DNA from: Carposina sasakii
Lineage: Eukaryota; Arthropoda; Insecta; Lepidoptera; Carposinidae
Assembly (NCBI GenBank): GCA_014607495.2
Contig: CP053166.1
Span: 11,612,455-11,676,454, forward strand
DNA: 64,000 nt
Direction of reading: 5' to 3'
Part shown: in pieces, positions 44,283 to 56,300 of the stretch
Layout of the letters: each line of letters begins with the position of its first letter
How positions within the stretch are numbered: position 1 is the first letter of the stretch
Position numbers and translations under genes: made by a program
Notes under the pieces: model-generated
Databases searched by the model: none
Seen by the model: only the letters and a program-made list of their open reading frames with translations
Told to the model about the DNA's origin: nothing

Positions 44283-45303
44283 TAAATTGGGTATTTGACT
44301 GGTTTAGGTCATGACATTACAGTTCTACTTAACTATATATCAAGTGTTGAGTGGTCAGAAATAGGCTATTTTCCAATATTGGTGTTCTATGAAGAAGTAT
44401 CAAGAACTTTTCTGTGGTAACTTAGAAATCTCAGCGATTCTCGAATTATTGTGATACATAGGTATCTAATTGTTTGTCTTGGGCTTGAGTTTTTTAGGAT
44501 ATAATTATACCGGAAAATAACATGAATATGGGAAATCAAAGGGCTGTAGGAAAGTTTTTAATTTCCCAATATTCCTGCAGTTAACCTGGCAATTAATGAA
44601 TCGCACCTTTCGCGAAGATTTTCACGATTCTTCTATATTACTTGAAGTACTTATGTACTTTTAGTTTTAAACTAGAGATCGTAATGAATTCACGATAATT
44701 TCTCACAACTTTTTTTTACTTGTTTTTTGTTAACTTTTTTGCTACTTATATTTTTTGAATCAATCAGTCAACTACCTAATTATGGGAGGATGTAGAAAGC
44801 AATCAGTAGGGCAGCAAAATAATGTGTACAAAAGTTAATTATGAGTGCAAAATGATCTTTTGTACAGTGTGACAGACAGTTTATTTTCACAATTTTTATA
44901 TAATAATAATAATAAAGATGCGATTGTTACATGCGTATTATAGTGTGTAAGTTTAATGTAGTTTTTAAGAATAATAAATTAAAATGAAGAAATCATCTTG
45001 CCTTTTGTATGTTTTCCTGCTTTGTAATTTGATATTTGTTGCATAACTAAATTAAACTCCTGAGTGTTTTTAGGCTGTTCCAAAAGCATAATAATATCGT
45101 CTTTATTACTTCAGTGTCTCCTTCTTTTCTAATAGATAGAGGATTTTATCAAAATATACAATAAGAAACTCTTTAATTTCTTAAAACGATATATTATTTA
45201 AATTTATATTATATTAACCCAATTGACCAGGAAATACTCACATTATAAAAAAATAAGAATATGGGAACTCTAAACGCAGCGACTGGTCAAGAGTTTTGCC
45301 TGG
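44283..45303. other. Unannotated region between Pellino and WDR92
   Basis: AT-rich, probably distal Pellino 3' UTR and intergenic spacer. Only the AATAAA signals at 44911 and 44973 are noted. Confidence 0.4.
44911..44978 (+). other. Candidate distal Pellino polyadenylation signals
   Basis: AATAAA occurs at 44911-44916 and 44973-44978, followed by GT/T-rich sequence. They lie 3.7 kb after the Pellino stop and about 0.9 kb before the converging WDR92 stop. A closer AATAAA at 41897-41902 lies inside a MITE. Which one ends the transcript cannot be told from sequence. Confidence 0.3.
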
Positions 45304-45305
45304 TA

Positions 45306-45525
45306 CAGATTTACGAAATGTAACATTAAAGGAGCATTTCATAAAAAGTGGACGCGCGCACAAAACGAGAATGTAGGTACTGTGTAGTGAACACGGTCCG
45401 TTGCGCGCAAGCCGTCCACATTATGGGAATTCTGTTACATTATTGTATGATACATTACGACAATGTGGACGGTAAATTCTTTCATTGTGTGTTAGGTACA
45501 TTGCATGTTACATTTCGTAGATCTG
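45306..45525. mobile_element. TA-flanked MITE with 21-bp ends
   Basis: CAGATTTACGAAATGTAACA and TGTTACATTTCGTAGATCTG are inverted with one mismatch, flanked by TA (45304-45305 and 45526-45527). Inner CCGTCCACATT/AATGTGGACGG arms are also inverted. TA duplication fits the Tc1/mariner superfamily. Confidence 0.85.
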
Positions 45526-45527
45526 TA

Positions 45528-45910
45528 CTCGGTATTAGGCGACTAGTTTTACTGCAAATTTTATTAAGGCGTTCCACTTTGCCCTACTACTGAGGTAACT
45601 TGATGGAGGAGACTGGATATACTTACTATGGGCTAATGGTGGCCCCTAGATGCAGTCTCTTATAATCATAAACTTTAATAAAAAGTCGAGGGTAGGACGG
45701 ATATTAATTTAACAATGACGTTTAAGATAAAAGAACTTACTGCGAGAGAGAAGCTACCCGTGAGTGAGAGCGCACTAGGTTCATCAGTTACATACTCATA
45801 GCCACGCCCTTTGGGCATCTTGCGTCCTTCTTCCTCTCAATGCACATTCCAAAAAAACTTCAAGCTCAACGACTAACTTAAATTAAGCTAGTGCTTACAA
45901 CTAAGCATAC
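45528..45910 (-). other. WDR92 3' flank
   Basis: No gene recognised. It carries the reverse-strand AATAAA at 45565-45560 and is likely WDR92 3' UTR plus spacer. Confidence 0.4.
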
Positions 45911-48900
45911 CTACTGTAAATTGAGCTTAGTTGTAATAATAACTCTAATGCACTGGTCGTACGCCGTGGCGACAGCCAGGCCGTAGTGGTCGCGGTTCCA
46001 ATCCAGCGCGTTGATTGGCTGAGAGCTGACGACCATGCGCTGTAGGCGGAGCAACTTGCCGGGCACGCCCATCGCCACGCCGTCGCCGTCCACTCGGGAA
46101 CGCTGCTCGGGATACTCGCTGTAGTGGTTGATTACAGGTAAACAAGGTTAATAATGGGTATGGACTTACTGAATATTTGTTACCTTTAAACAAGGTAAAC
46201 ATTGAGCAAGTTAAATTATAAATTTTTGTGATAAAGTTGATATAAGCCGCGCAGATAGAGAATTGATCTGAAAATGGCGGCGGTGACGGAAGGTATGGTT
46301 GGTAAAACCATTACTTAATGTCACATTATATAAAAGACACTAATAAGCACGTTTTAGCAAAAAAAAAATACGCTGGCAATTTACGTCGAAAGAGTAACCT
46401 TATAGTAATTACCGATTGTAAATCTGCAATAAACATGAAAAAATGGGCTTTCAGATGATCAACAGCAATGAGATTAATTAAAGCGAAACCAGACAATTTT
46501 TTTTAGCCATTAACAAAAATTGAATTGACAATTTTTTTTTCAGCGCGTACTTCACTGAGTGACCATAGGCGCGCGATAGATGTGAGCGAGATAGCATGCG
46601 AGCGGACGCCATTTACAGATCAATTCTTTATCTGCGCGGCTTAATACGCACTACATATATTTTATCTACACAACGTATATTTTAGGTATTTTATATTCAT
46701 ATTTTATTTTAGGTATTTTGTATATTTTAGGTGAGAAGCTAGAACTAGAGCGATATTTTCTCGCGACGCCGACTATACGTAGAAAGATGATGATCACTTA
46801 CTATTTCCACAGTGTAACTTGTCCATTCCCCGCACAAGTGACGAATAAGTCACGGTTTTGAGGCAGATGACGTGTGAGCCAAATTGTGCCGCATTTTGAA
46901 GAGCTGTTCAGTACCTGGAATATACATTTATAACTAACTTTGGGAGGTTTTCAATTCGAATTTTTATCAATGTTGAAAAACATGGATTGTTGTTTGTGGT
47001 ATGTAAGTATCTTCTATCTATATACATATTAAATTTAAAAAAAATGTAACGGATTGCTATCTGTAAGTACATGGAAGATATATGAGAAAAAATATTATAG
47101 GAGACCTTTATCAACGCAATAGTACCTACCCAGAAGAATGATTTTTGGAATTTTTGTCTATTTGTCGGTTTGTCTGTGCGTTTGTGCACGCTAATCTCAG
47201 AAACAGCTGAACCGATTTCGATGCAGTTTTCAGGAACATATAGTGACAGGTCCCACTTAATATATAGACTACTTTTAATACCGAGAAAATGTTTTTATCC
47301 CAGATAATTTCGACCATTTGTTTTTTATGCAGTCCACGCGGACGGAGTCGCGGGCGTCCACTAGTTTGAAATAAGTTAAACAAGCCTACATAGTGACCAT
47401 GCTTAACATGACTTCCAAAACTATGTTATGAGAAGATTATAGCTTATTTATTTCTCTTGGAGACCGCGTGGTGAATGGCAGCATACAAGAGAGAGATTGA
47501 CATTTCCTACCTGTGCAAATCCTTTAGTGGGATTTTGTGTTCTGACATCAAAAACATGGAATTTTCCCTCCAAGGTTGTAGCTACCAGCTTATTCATTGG
47601 AATGTCTTTTCTATCAAATTCAGTTGAACAAACCTGTAAGGTTGAAGGTGTAAGATTGTATACTGTATATATGGGGCAGATTTTATCTAGCAAACATCTA
47701 CAAGAGCTAGATTAAATTTGGTAATTGGATAGAGATAACTTGTGGTCAAATATGACTGCTATTCTTAATTACAACATTAAAATTAGTATGTCTGTCCCTC
47801 TTCATTTCCATTGTAAATGGCTGAGACAGACAAGTACAGGTAGAAGTTTGGAATTAACCACATGTGTGTGTGTAGAGTATATGCATACAAAGTTTCTATT
47901 TCACTATTTCCTTACCCCATTTTTTAAGTTGCATTCCCATCTTAAAGACATGGTTCTTAGATCAAACATCTTCAAGTCTCCATTATCATAGCCAGCCACC
48001 ACAATCCTTTCGGCATCATTGAAGGAGTTGCCGAAACTGACAGACCAGCAGTCTCTTTTCGTTTCACCTTTTGCTGGCTGCATGTTTGCTACTGGCTTGC
48101 CTCTTTGGCGAGGATCCCATACTTTTACTGTACCTGGTAGGAAAAAACTAGCATTGACTTGAGATACCTAAGGTATTAAGCTATTAAAAGTTTACTTTCG
48201 CAAAAAAAATATACTAAGAAGATCTGAGCTATTTTTGCACAGAGCATTTTTACCCCCTCCTAACTAACTTTATCTTCTTATCTATTGCTTGCTTTTGTTA
48301 TTATTGAAAAAAGTGGACAAGTTATAATTTAACACTGGATTACCATCTCGACTGCCAGTCACTATTTCTGGGGCTCCACAGTTGGTGGTGTTGCCACCCA
48401 TGCCATCAATTGCATTTATTATGTCCGTATGCTCCTTGGTTATATATACCTGGCACTTCTTTTCTAAATCCCTGTGCAAAAAGTTGGAAGACACAAATGA
48501 AAATTATTTTAATGAAAAGTATATTGTCTACCATACAGCATACTAGACACCATAATTATGCATTAGCTGTACATCACATGATGTTTGTGATTTAAACCAT
48601 AGCAATATAAGCATCAAACCAGTGTGTCTTGACCTTAAGTTCTTCATTAAAAGTGTGTTGTGATGTAATGTACCCACATTTGTAAGTCATAACACAATAT
48701 TTTATAAGCATGTGATGCCTCAGCTGGTATAATATAAGTTTCAGTAAATTATTCGCTTTTAAAAAAGTTAAAAGGAAATGTAAACAAACCATATCTCCAT
48801 CGTTCCCTTGAAGTCACCAGTTGCGAGTCTCCGTTCCACATCACTGCTTGCACCAAATGTACCGCACTTAAATGAGTTAGGTCGCTCTATATCTACTATT

Positions 48901-49073
48901 TTGCGGGCTTCCCCAGAAGTAATTTCAAATACTTCTAGTGTACCACTGCCTTTTGGTAAAGATCCAATAACTACAAATTTTGCGGAACATGGAATCCATT
49001 TACAGTCGAATAGGGAATGATTAAGATTATTTTCTACATGGGTAATAATCTGTGGTGTATTTAAATCATCCAT
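45911..49073 (-). CDS. Wdr92: WD repeat protein WDR92 (Monad/DNAAF10), complete, six exons
   Basis: WDR92 is a single-propeller WD40 protein that works with the R2TP/prefoldin-like co-chaperone in the cytoplasm to preassemble axonemal dynein arms. The minus-strand exons 49073-48790, 48471-48344, 48133-47916, 47633-47511, 46914-46802 and 46118-45911 join in frame to 357 codons plus TAG, the same length as the human protein. Diagnostic blocks are [20 protein letters not shown] near the start, [94 protein letters not shown] and the C-terminal ITTKLNLQ. All donors begin GT, and the start codon has a good context (AACAATGG). It faces Cfp1 head to head and converges on Pellino. An AATAAA on the minus strand at 45565-45560 is a possible poly(A) signal. 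Its introns carry a MITE and a Helitron-like fragment. Confidence 0.96.
46245..46641. mobile_element. TA-flanked MITE in WDR92 intron 5
   Basis: AGCCGCGCAGATAGAGAATT and its inverse AATTCTTTATCTGCGCGGCT bound the 397-bp element, with GATCTGAAAATGG/CCATTTACAGATC continuing the arms. TA at 46243-46244 and 46642-46643. Confidence 0.85.
46930..47366 (+). mobile_element. Helitron-like repeat, left-truncated, in WDR92 intron 4
   Basis: The block ACATGGAAGATATATGAG, AACAGCTGAACCGATTTCGA, TTTTCAGGAACATATAGTGA, CGGACGGAGTCGCGGGCGTC and CACTAGT is the right half of the head-to-head element at 53598-54205 and includes that element's central segment. Confidence 0.75.
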
Positions 49074-50328
49074 TGTTAACTTTAGCTAAGTTATTAGTTT
49101 TATTCTCGTTCGTTGAAATATTACTAATCCTAACCTCAAAAAGTAAACAGATACTGTTTCCATGACAACCATTTTTTTTTTGTTAATTTATCCCGAAGGA
49201 CAGGCAAGTGAAACTAAGCCCATACAGCCATTGTCTTTAGTAAATGATTTCTTAATTAATGATCCTAAGCGGGGATTACATATTTGAAACCATGGGGCCA
49301 TGGGGTCCGGGTGCGCATGCCCTCTTCAGGGGCATTTCTAAAAGATTGGTCGAAGCATCCCATGACCGGAGGGCTGGGGCCTATTTTGGCCAACGCGTAA
49401 GCCTTGCTATACAGCGGGGCAACGCGGCCAGCCTTTTGGGCACGCTGCCATCGGTGGAGGATTTGCAGGCCGTCTTTTATTTGTGAATATTTGGAGTTAA
49501 TAGGTAGTTAATATTTAATTTTAGGTTCTATTATTGTTATTTTAATACTGTTATTATGAAATATTTGTTAACTATATTATTTTATTTTTACGGACATTAA
49601 TTTTAAGTGGTTATTATTAATCCTAATATATCAACGTCCGGAAAAATCCTCCAGAACGAGTGTAAAGTCAGCAAAATCTAGTCGTTGGCTGTATGGGCTT
49701 AGTTCCCCTTACCTTAGCTGCGGGACAAACTAAATAAAAAAATGTTTATGTAAAACTAATGTGTAAAATTTGATGGATTCGGCGGGAAAAGCTGGAAGGG
49801 TGCAGGTGTAATTTTCTTGTGAAAATAAAAAATTATTTGTAAATGGCTTACATGTGTCCGTAAAGTGATTTTTCTTGTAGATAAGTTATATTTTGATTAC
49901 TTATGATGTGAATCTAGTGCGTGTGCATGGTTTTATACGCAGGTAAGCTGAGTAAATCTTTAGCCGGAATACGATCTCTTTATGGGCCCATGTAAGTTGA
50001 TTCTGCAATTATTTTTAATTTTGACTAACTTTACACTTGTTCTTGAGGATTTTCCCGACGTTTCCATTTATCACCATCATTATCATCCATCATAAATTCA
50101 GAAATCATTTACTAAAGACAATGGCTGTATGGGCTTAGTTCCCCTTGCCTTTCCTTCGGGATAAAAAAAAAAAATGTAAAATTTGATTGTCTATGGAAAA
50201 AAAAAAATCTCTTCGATTTGTTGTGTTGGTTGTGTGGATTATTCAATTTAATCTTAGAATTTAATTATTAAACACAATAAATAAAGTAGGTAGGTAGTGA
50301 TAATCTGATTGTCTTTCTTACACTCAAG
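49074..50328. promoter_or_regulatory. Shared divergent upstream region of WDR92 and Cfp1
   Basis: The two start codons face away from each other across 1.25 kb. Both promoters must lie here unless 5' exons are cryptic. About 113 bp next to WDR92 and about 150 bp next to Cfp1 look unique; the middle (roughly 49187-50175) is a LINE relic with inverted SINE-like tails. I see no clear TATA box, so initiator or CpG-type promoters are likely. Confidence 0.5.
49187..50175 (+). mobile_element. LINE relic bounded by inverted SINE/LINE tails
   Basis: A 75-codon open stretch (49259-49486) contains FRGISKRLVEASHDRRAGAY and AIQRGNAASLLGTLP, which I believe is the C-terminal tail of a non-LTR reverse transcriptase. 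It is followed by an AT-rich 3' UTR ending in GGCTGTATGGGCTTAGTTCC and an A-rich tail near 49690-49745. The same tail recurs with poly(A) at 50102-50170 and inverted at 49187-49245. The two outer copies match over about 65 bp as an inverted repeat. The exact LINE clade is uncertain. Confidence 0.55.
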
Positions 50329-53300
50329 ATGAGTGATAAAAAATATAGACAAAGTGTAAGTACCTACTTGAAGTCTCAGTTTACAATAGAATTAATATTG
50401 TCTGTATAGGGACCACACGAGTTTTATGTCGTTCTGTGTTTTAGAAAGCCGATATAGCTAAACAATTTGATCTACCGGAGAGGCAGTCAAAGATCACTTC
50501 GCTTCTGAATCAAGCGGGACAAGCATACTGTATTTGCAGGTCATCAGATAGTTCCCGTTTCATGATGTAAGTGCAACATTTTTTGTGTTTATTCAATTAA
50601 TTATTATCTTTTGACTCATATACTTACACAATAAGACTTCGTTTAATGTTTTTGATACCACTTCATATTGATTATCACATCTCTGTCCTTCCCTTTCCAT
50701 ATGCATTTTTTTCAACATTCATTTTCTAATATTTTCAGAGCATGTGATTCATGCGAAGAATGGTATCATGGAGACTGTATAAACATTTCTGAGAGGGAAG
50801 CAAAATATATCAAGAATTATTTCTGTGAACGCTGCAGGGAAGAAGATCCTAGTCTTAAAACTAGGTTCAGGCCTCAAAAAAGAGAAAATGAGGGTGATAC
50901 AGGTCAGCATATAAATAATCTTAACTACAGTAATTAATATCCAGCTTACACAAGCCTTTTATACATTAGAGTGTATGAATACTTTAAATAAAAAAAAAGG
51001 ATATCCATTGACATTTTCACTGCCACTGACCATCTATTTTCATTTACTTGGTATTCTAGAAGTGCCATTAGCACTTTTTTATGCATTTCTGGCATGCTCA
51101 GAAAATCAGCCAGCAGGAAATCTGTTAATAAGAAATTCCATATTTTCATACTGATTGATACCTGAAAATTTATGTGTGAAAGTTAAGGTATTCAAATAAA
51201 CATGGTTCAAAATATTATATATTTTGAACCATGTTTATTTGAATACCCTACTAACCTTATTTAATTGTTTGTGTGTGAAACTAATTTTGTTTACTAATAT
51301 TTTTACCACTAGACTTACTTCCAAGCAGCGAGAAAAAGAAACCTTCTGTTCCAGCATCAAGTAAAAGTATGATTTTTAGTACTACACATATAGCAATGCC
51401 ACCATTTGTTATTTGCACTATGGGCTTGGAGATGCTTATTGTTTTTATCAATATAATTTTTGTTGGCACATTTTGCTTTGCACTTTTTGCTTACCTTATT
51501 TATGACTTGCATTTATCTTGTAGCATATTATTTTATTATCTAATAATTTTGAATGCTATTGAATTAAGTTTTCAATACTTTTATTATCAATAATAATCTA
51601 ATTTTAAACACTCAATTACAATCTGTAGCATCATAGTATATCACATATCTCTAACATCGATTAGCACAATTCTGGTAGATAAGACAGCCTAAATATTGTA
51701 TACCATTAGCAATGTATATTCTAAAATTGTCACACTTCTTTGTAAAACAAACATTGGAATATGACTTCTGAAACAAACCATATTCTGCTGAGTCAGCAGC
51801 ACTGCTGACCCCATAAATATTGAGATAAGGGCAGGAAAATGATGACCATTGGCCATCCACATCAAGTGAGGTAGTGCATGCTGTGCCACTCCAACCGTAA
51901 AGGAAAGGCAAAGGACACTCCCTTTCAATTTGTTTACTTGCAGGAAATAGTGTTGTATATTGGTGGATGACTGGTTGCATCTCTATCTATCATTCCTTCA
52001 TACATATAAGATAATAACCTCAATGTGAATAAATATTATAGGTCGAGATGATAGGAAGAAGAGGAAAGAGAGAGACTATTCGGAAAACAAGTCGTCAAAA
52101 AGAGCCAGCAATAAAGATGGTTGTGGTGACTGTGCTGGATGCTTGCAGCTGCATGATTGTGGACAGTGAGTATCTGGTTTTCTTTTTCAATTTATGTTAC
52201 TATTTGCGAAATCTCATGTTTATTTTTTAAGATTGTTTGAAAATTCCTTTGTTGTATAAGTATTTTTCTATGCGATCTATGTAAGTACCTAATCCAAACT
52301 GCTTTTGTTTTCAGTTGTGATGCATGTGAAGATATGTATAAATATGGAGGTAGTAACAAGTTAAAGCTCAAATGTCGCCAGAAATTGTGTATAAAATCCA
52401 AGAAGCAGTCCAAACAGTCCAGGTATATATTAATCTCTAAGAAACAGATATTCCTAATAGACATTTTTTCTACCAAACCCCTTTTACATATAAAGTTGTA
52501 TGTAATAAATAGACATTATGTGTGCATAATACAAAATAATATTTATGTAAGTACAGGGAGTCCCAACCCCAAAAGGGTGTGTATATACAGGGTTAATTTT
52601 AAAACATCAATAACCTCGCAGGACTAGATAGCTAAAATCATAAACAATAACATTTGTTCTACGAGTTTTATCATAACTCAATGCATTAATTAAAAATTAT
52701 TTTCCAAGCTTTTATTGTACTGTCGTGACATTTATAAGTCTACATTCTATTCATAGGTATACGAAAAGGTTGACGCCCACAAACTGACTTAAAAAGACTT
52801 AATTCAAAGGTAATATTAAATTGATATTTATTTTAAGTTGATATTTAATAAGACTCGTAGAACAAATGTTGTTGTTTATAATGGTAGCTACCTAGTCTTG
52901 CGAGGTTATTGATGTTTTAAATAGATATTGTATATATATCTTTTTACATATGGCCACCCTGCGCTATGATGCTACATAGCTATAGAATTACTTTCGTGAT
53001 CCTGCAGTTGTGGCTACCTCATTTTGTTAATACAGCCGTGTAAACAGCACAAAGAACACCTCATTGTATAATTAAAATACACTTTTTACTGAGAAACTTG
53101 AGAGATCTCTGTTAAATTGATGAAAATTGTTTTCACCAAATAGTTTAGGAAAAGCTATTTATTGGTGTGAATATTTGAAAAAAAAAAACAACTTGAAGTA
53201 TAGGTCTTGTCTTCCTGACTCTTAGGCAATAGATAAAGATTATGTTTCTTCCTGCTTTGTTGATCTTTAAGCCAAAGGTGTAATCTAAGGTGTTTGGTTT

Positions 53301-56300
53301 AGCATACCCTTGACCAGACCTTTCTCTAGAATATCCCCAATCCTTCCCAGCAGCAGCAGGATAAAGAAGAAGCACCATGAACGCGAGACATACGAGCCCG
53401 AGGAGTCGATCTCGCACTTACAAACGTCCGCGCCGCGCCAGTGTTACGGGCCGCAGTGCGCGCGCGCCGCTCAGTACGGGTCTAAATACTGTTCTACGCA
53501 GTGCGGGGTCAAACTCGCCACGGCTAGGATATACCAGGTTAGCTGATGGAGAATGCTGTAGAGATGATTGCCTTTGTGCTTAGAATTTTATTTAGAACTA
53601 GTGGACGCCCGCGACTCCGTCCGTGTGGACTACAGAAAAAAAAAACAAAATATCGAAATTATCCGGGATAAAAAGTAGCCTATATGTTAAGTGGGACCTG
53701 TCACAATATATTCCTGAAAACTGCATCGAAATCGGTTCAGCCTTTTCTGGATTAGCGTGCACAAACGCACAGATAAACAGACAAACCGACAAACAGACAA
53801 AATTTCCCAAAATCATTGTTTTGGGTACTATTGCGTTGATAAAGGTATTCTATAATATTTTTTCTTATACATATAATAAAAATGTTACAGATCACTGTCT
53901 GTACATGGAAGATATATGAGAAAAAAATATTATAGGAGACCTTTATCAACGAACGATTAAAAACGATGACTTTTTGAATTTTTCTCTGTTTGTCAGTTTG
54001 TTTGTTTGTCGGTTTGTCTATGCGTTTGTGAACGCTAATCTCAAAAACGGCTGAACCGATTTCGATGCAGTTTTCAGGAATATATTGTGACAGGTCCCAC
54101 TTAACATATTGGCTACTTTTTATCTCAGGAAAATGTTTTTATCCTGAATAATTTCGACATTTTGTTTCTCTGTAGTCCAGGCGGACGGAGTCGCGGGCGT
54201 CAATTAGTACTCGTATATATAGAGATATCAATAATTAGATTTTTTTATAATGTACATTTGTTTCCGATGCCCTTTATAGATCATCTTTGTTTGTCATCCA
54301 ATAAACATATCAATAACAACCTTAAAATAAAATAAATAAATAAATATTTACACACTTCACAACACATTAATCTAGTCCCACACTAAGATCCCTAAGGTCT
54401 TGCGTCGTGGGTACTAAGCAACGGTATATAAATACATTAAAACCCCTAGGTACTACCGCAACGCATCCAAGAGTGGTCTTTGGCCGGCTGCGTGGCCGAG
54501 CAGACCAATCGCAAGGCGCTCGAGGTCGTCAGAAGTGGGATCGCTAAGGCGCAGGCCGCGTTGAAGGCATTAGACAAACAGCATGGAGACTTGGACCAAC
54601 TCGTGGCACGAGCTAAGAATGCTACCATTGTGTATAGCGATGACAAGGTAGGACACTTTATTATTTAACCCTGTTTAACTATTAATCATACATTAAATGA
54701 TAAATGTACATGTCCTGGCCATATCGTAGAATTGAGCATTTTCATGAAGTGGCCAATTCAATTTGACCAGATCGTTAAATCCTCTTCATTTCACGATTTT
54801 TTCATCCACATTTGGGCGAATCGTATTAATGGGGTGTCCATAAAATCCAGAATGTGGTAAGAGCTGAGCTTATTTATGGTAACGGTATGATTTTTTTGCT
54901 ATAAATATCACAATCTATAATATTAAAAAAACATAAAAGGTTTTACCAAAGCGATTCGCTTCTGGCGTTGTCATAGTCTAACCTAACCTATCGTAATCTA
55001 AGATTTTTGTTTAACAATGTTATTATAAACCACCATTAAGTCTAACATACATTATACAATATAACACCCTATCCGTGGACTTCTCCATAGTCACCCTACT
55101 CTCCTTGATAGGGATGTTTACTATTGTTGAATTTTAATGACATTTTATGCTTATCAGAATAAATCATCAAAATCATACCTATCTGTAAAATACCTATCTG
55201 CATTTTGATTAAGTGCCCAAATTAGGTAGTAATAAGCCTTCAAAGTTAAGTAGGCAAGTCCATTTTTCAAATGTAAAATTAATTGAAAATTACAACATCA
55301 CATATCCACCTGCATCATTTACAGCAACTTTTGCTTTGTGACCATATTTATAAACGCAATATTTAAAATAGTTGCAGAACAAAAGTTCTTTTACGCGCAT
55401 ACAAGTTACGAAAGAGTGACGTCATAATTGTGTAGCCGTTTGTATGGAGCGTTTTTTGGCAAGTCTAAAATTGTGATTTTGAAATCGTTATATCCCACAA
55501 AAGTTTTCACATTAGCGAAGTTTTTCTTTCGCAAATGTTTCTTTTATTTTATGATCTTTCGATATAAATGCAAATAAAAAAACCGTAAACATCCCTACCT
55601 ATTTGTTTTATAACCTAAAAAGAAAAATCCGCCATCTTCACACATCAACAAAGCGCCTGCAGCGCCTCTACCGGTGATTCATGTAACTATTTTACGATAT
55701 TACCTTTCAACTCCTCGATATGATCAATAATCTTGACCACTTCATGAAATAGTCGCGCGTTTAGTTGCCCATATCGAGAAACGATTTTTATCATCGATCT
55801 GCCCAAACCATATCATGATGTGGCCAATAGACAGTTGAACATTTCAATGCTCGATCATTTCATGAAATGATCAAATCTACGATATGGCCACGACATACAT
55901 GTGTTCAAATAAAATAAAATATTCTGATGTATTACGTATGCCTTCTTTATTTAGGTTACACACGATTTATAATGTAAATGGCTTTTTTATTTCTAGGAAG
56001 CAGACGACGAAACATCAACCTACTGCATCACATGCGGCCATGAGATCCATTCGCGCACCGCCGGCAAGCACATGGAGAAGTGTTTCATAAAGCACGAGGC
56101 GCAGGCGTCGTTTGGTTCCCGGCATAGGACGCGTATCGACGGACAGAGCATGTTCTGCGATTACTATAGTCCGGCTAGTCGCACTTACTGCAAGCGGTTG
56201 CGGGTGAGTGGGTAGCGGTGCCGTTATGTGGCGGCCGTAATAGTGTAACAGTAATAGTAGAATGCGCGAGATGGACGGAGGACCTTGCCAATGTCGCGGG

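Noticed and set aside
51651..51980. Overlapping antisense open frames inside Cfp1 intron 4
   Set aside because: Two or three frames are open at once, with no recognised protein and no splice context; likely a decayed repeat or chance.
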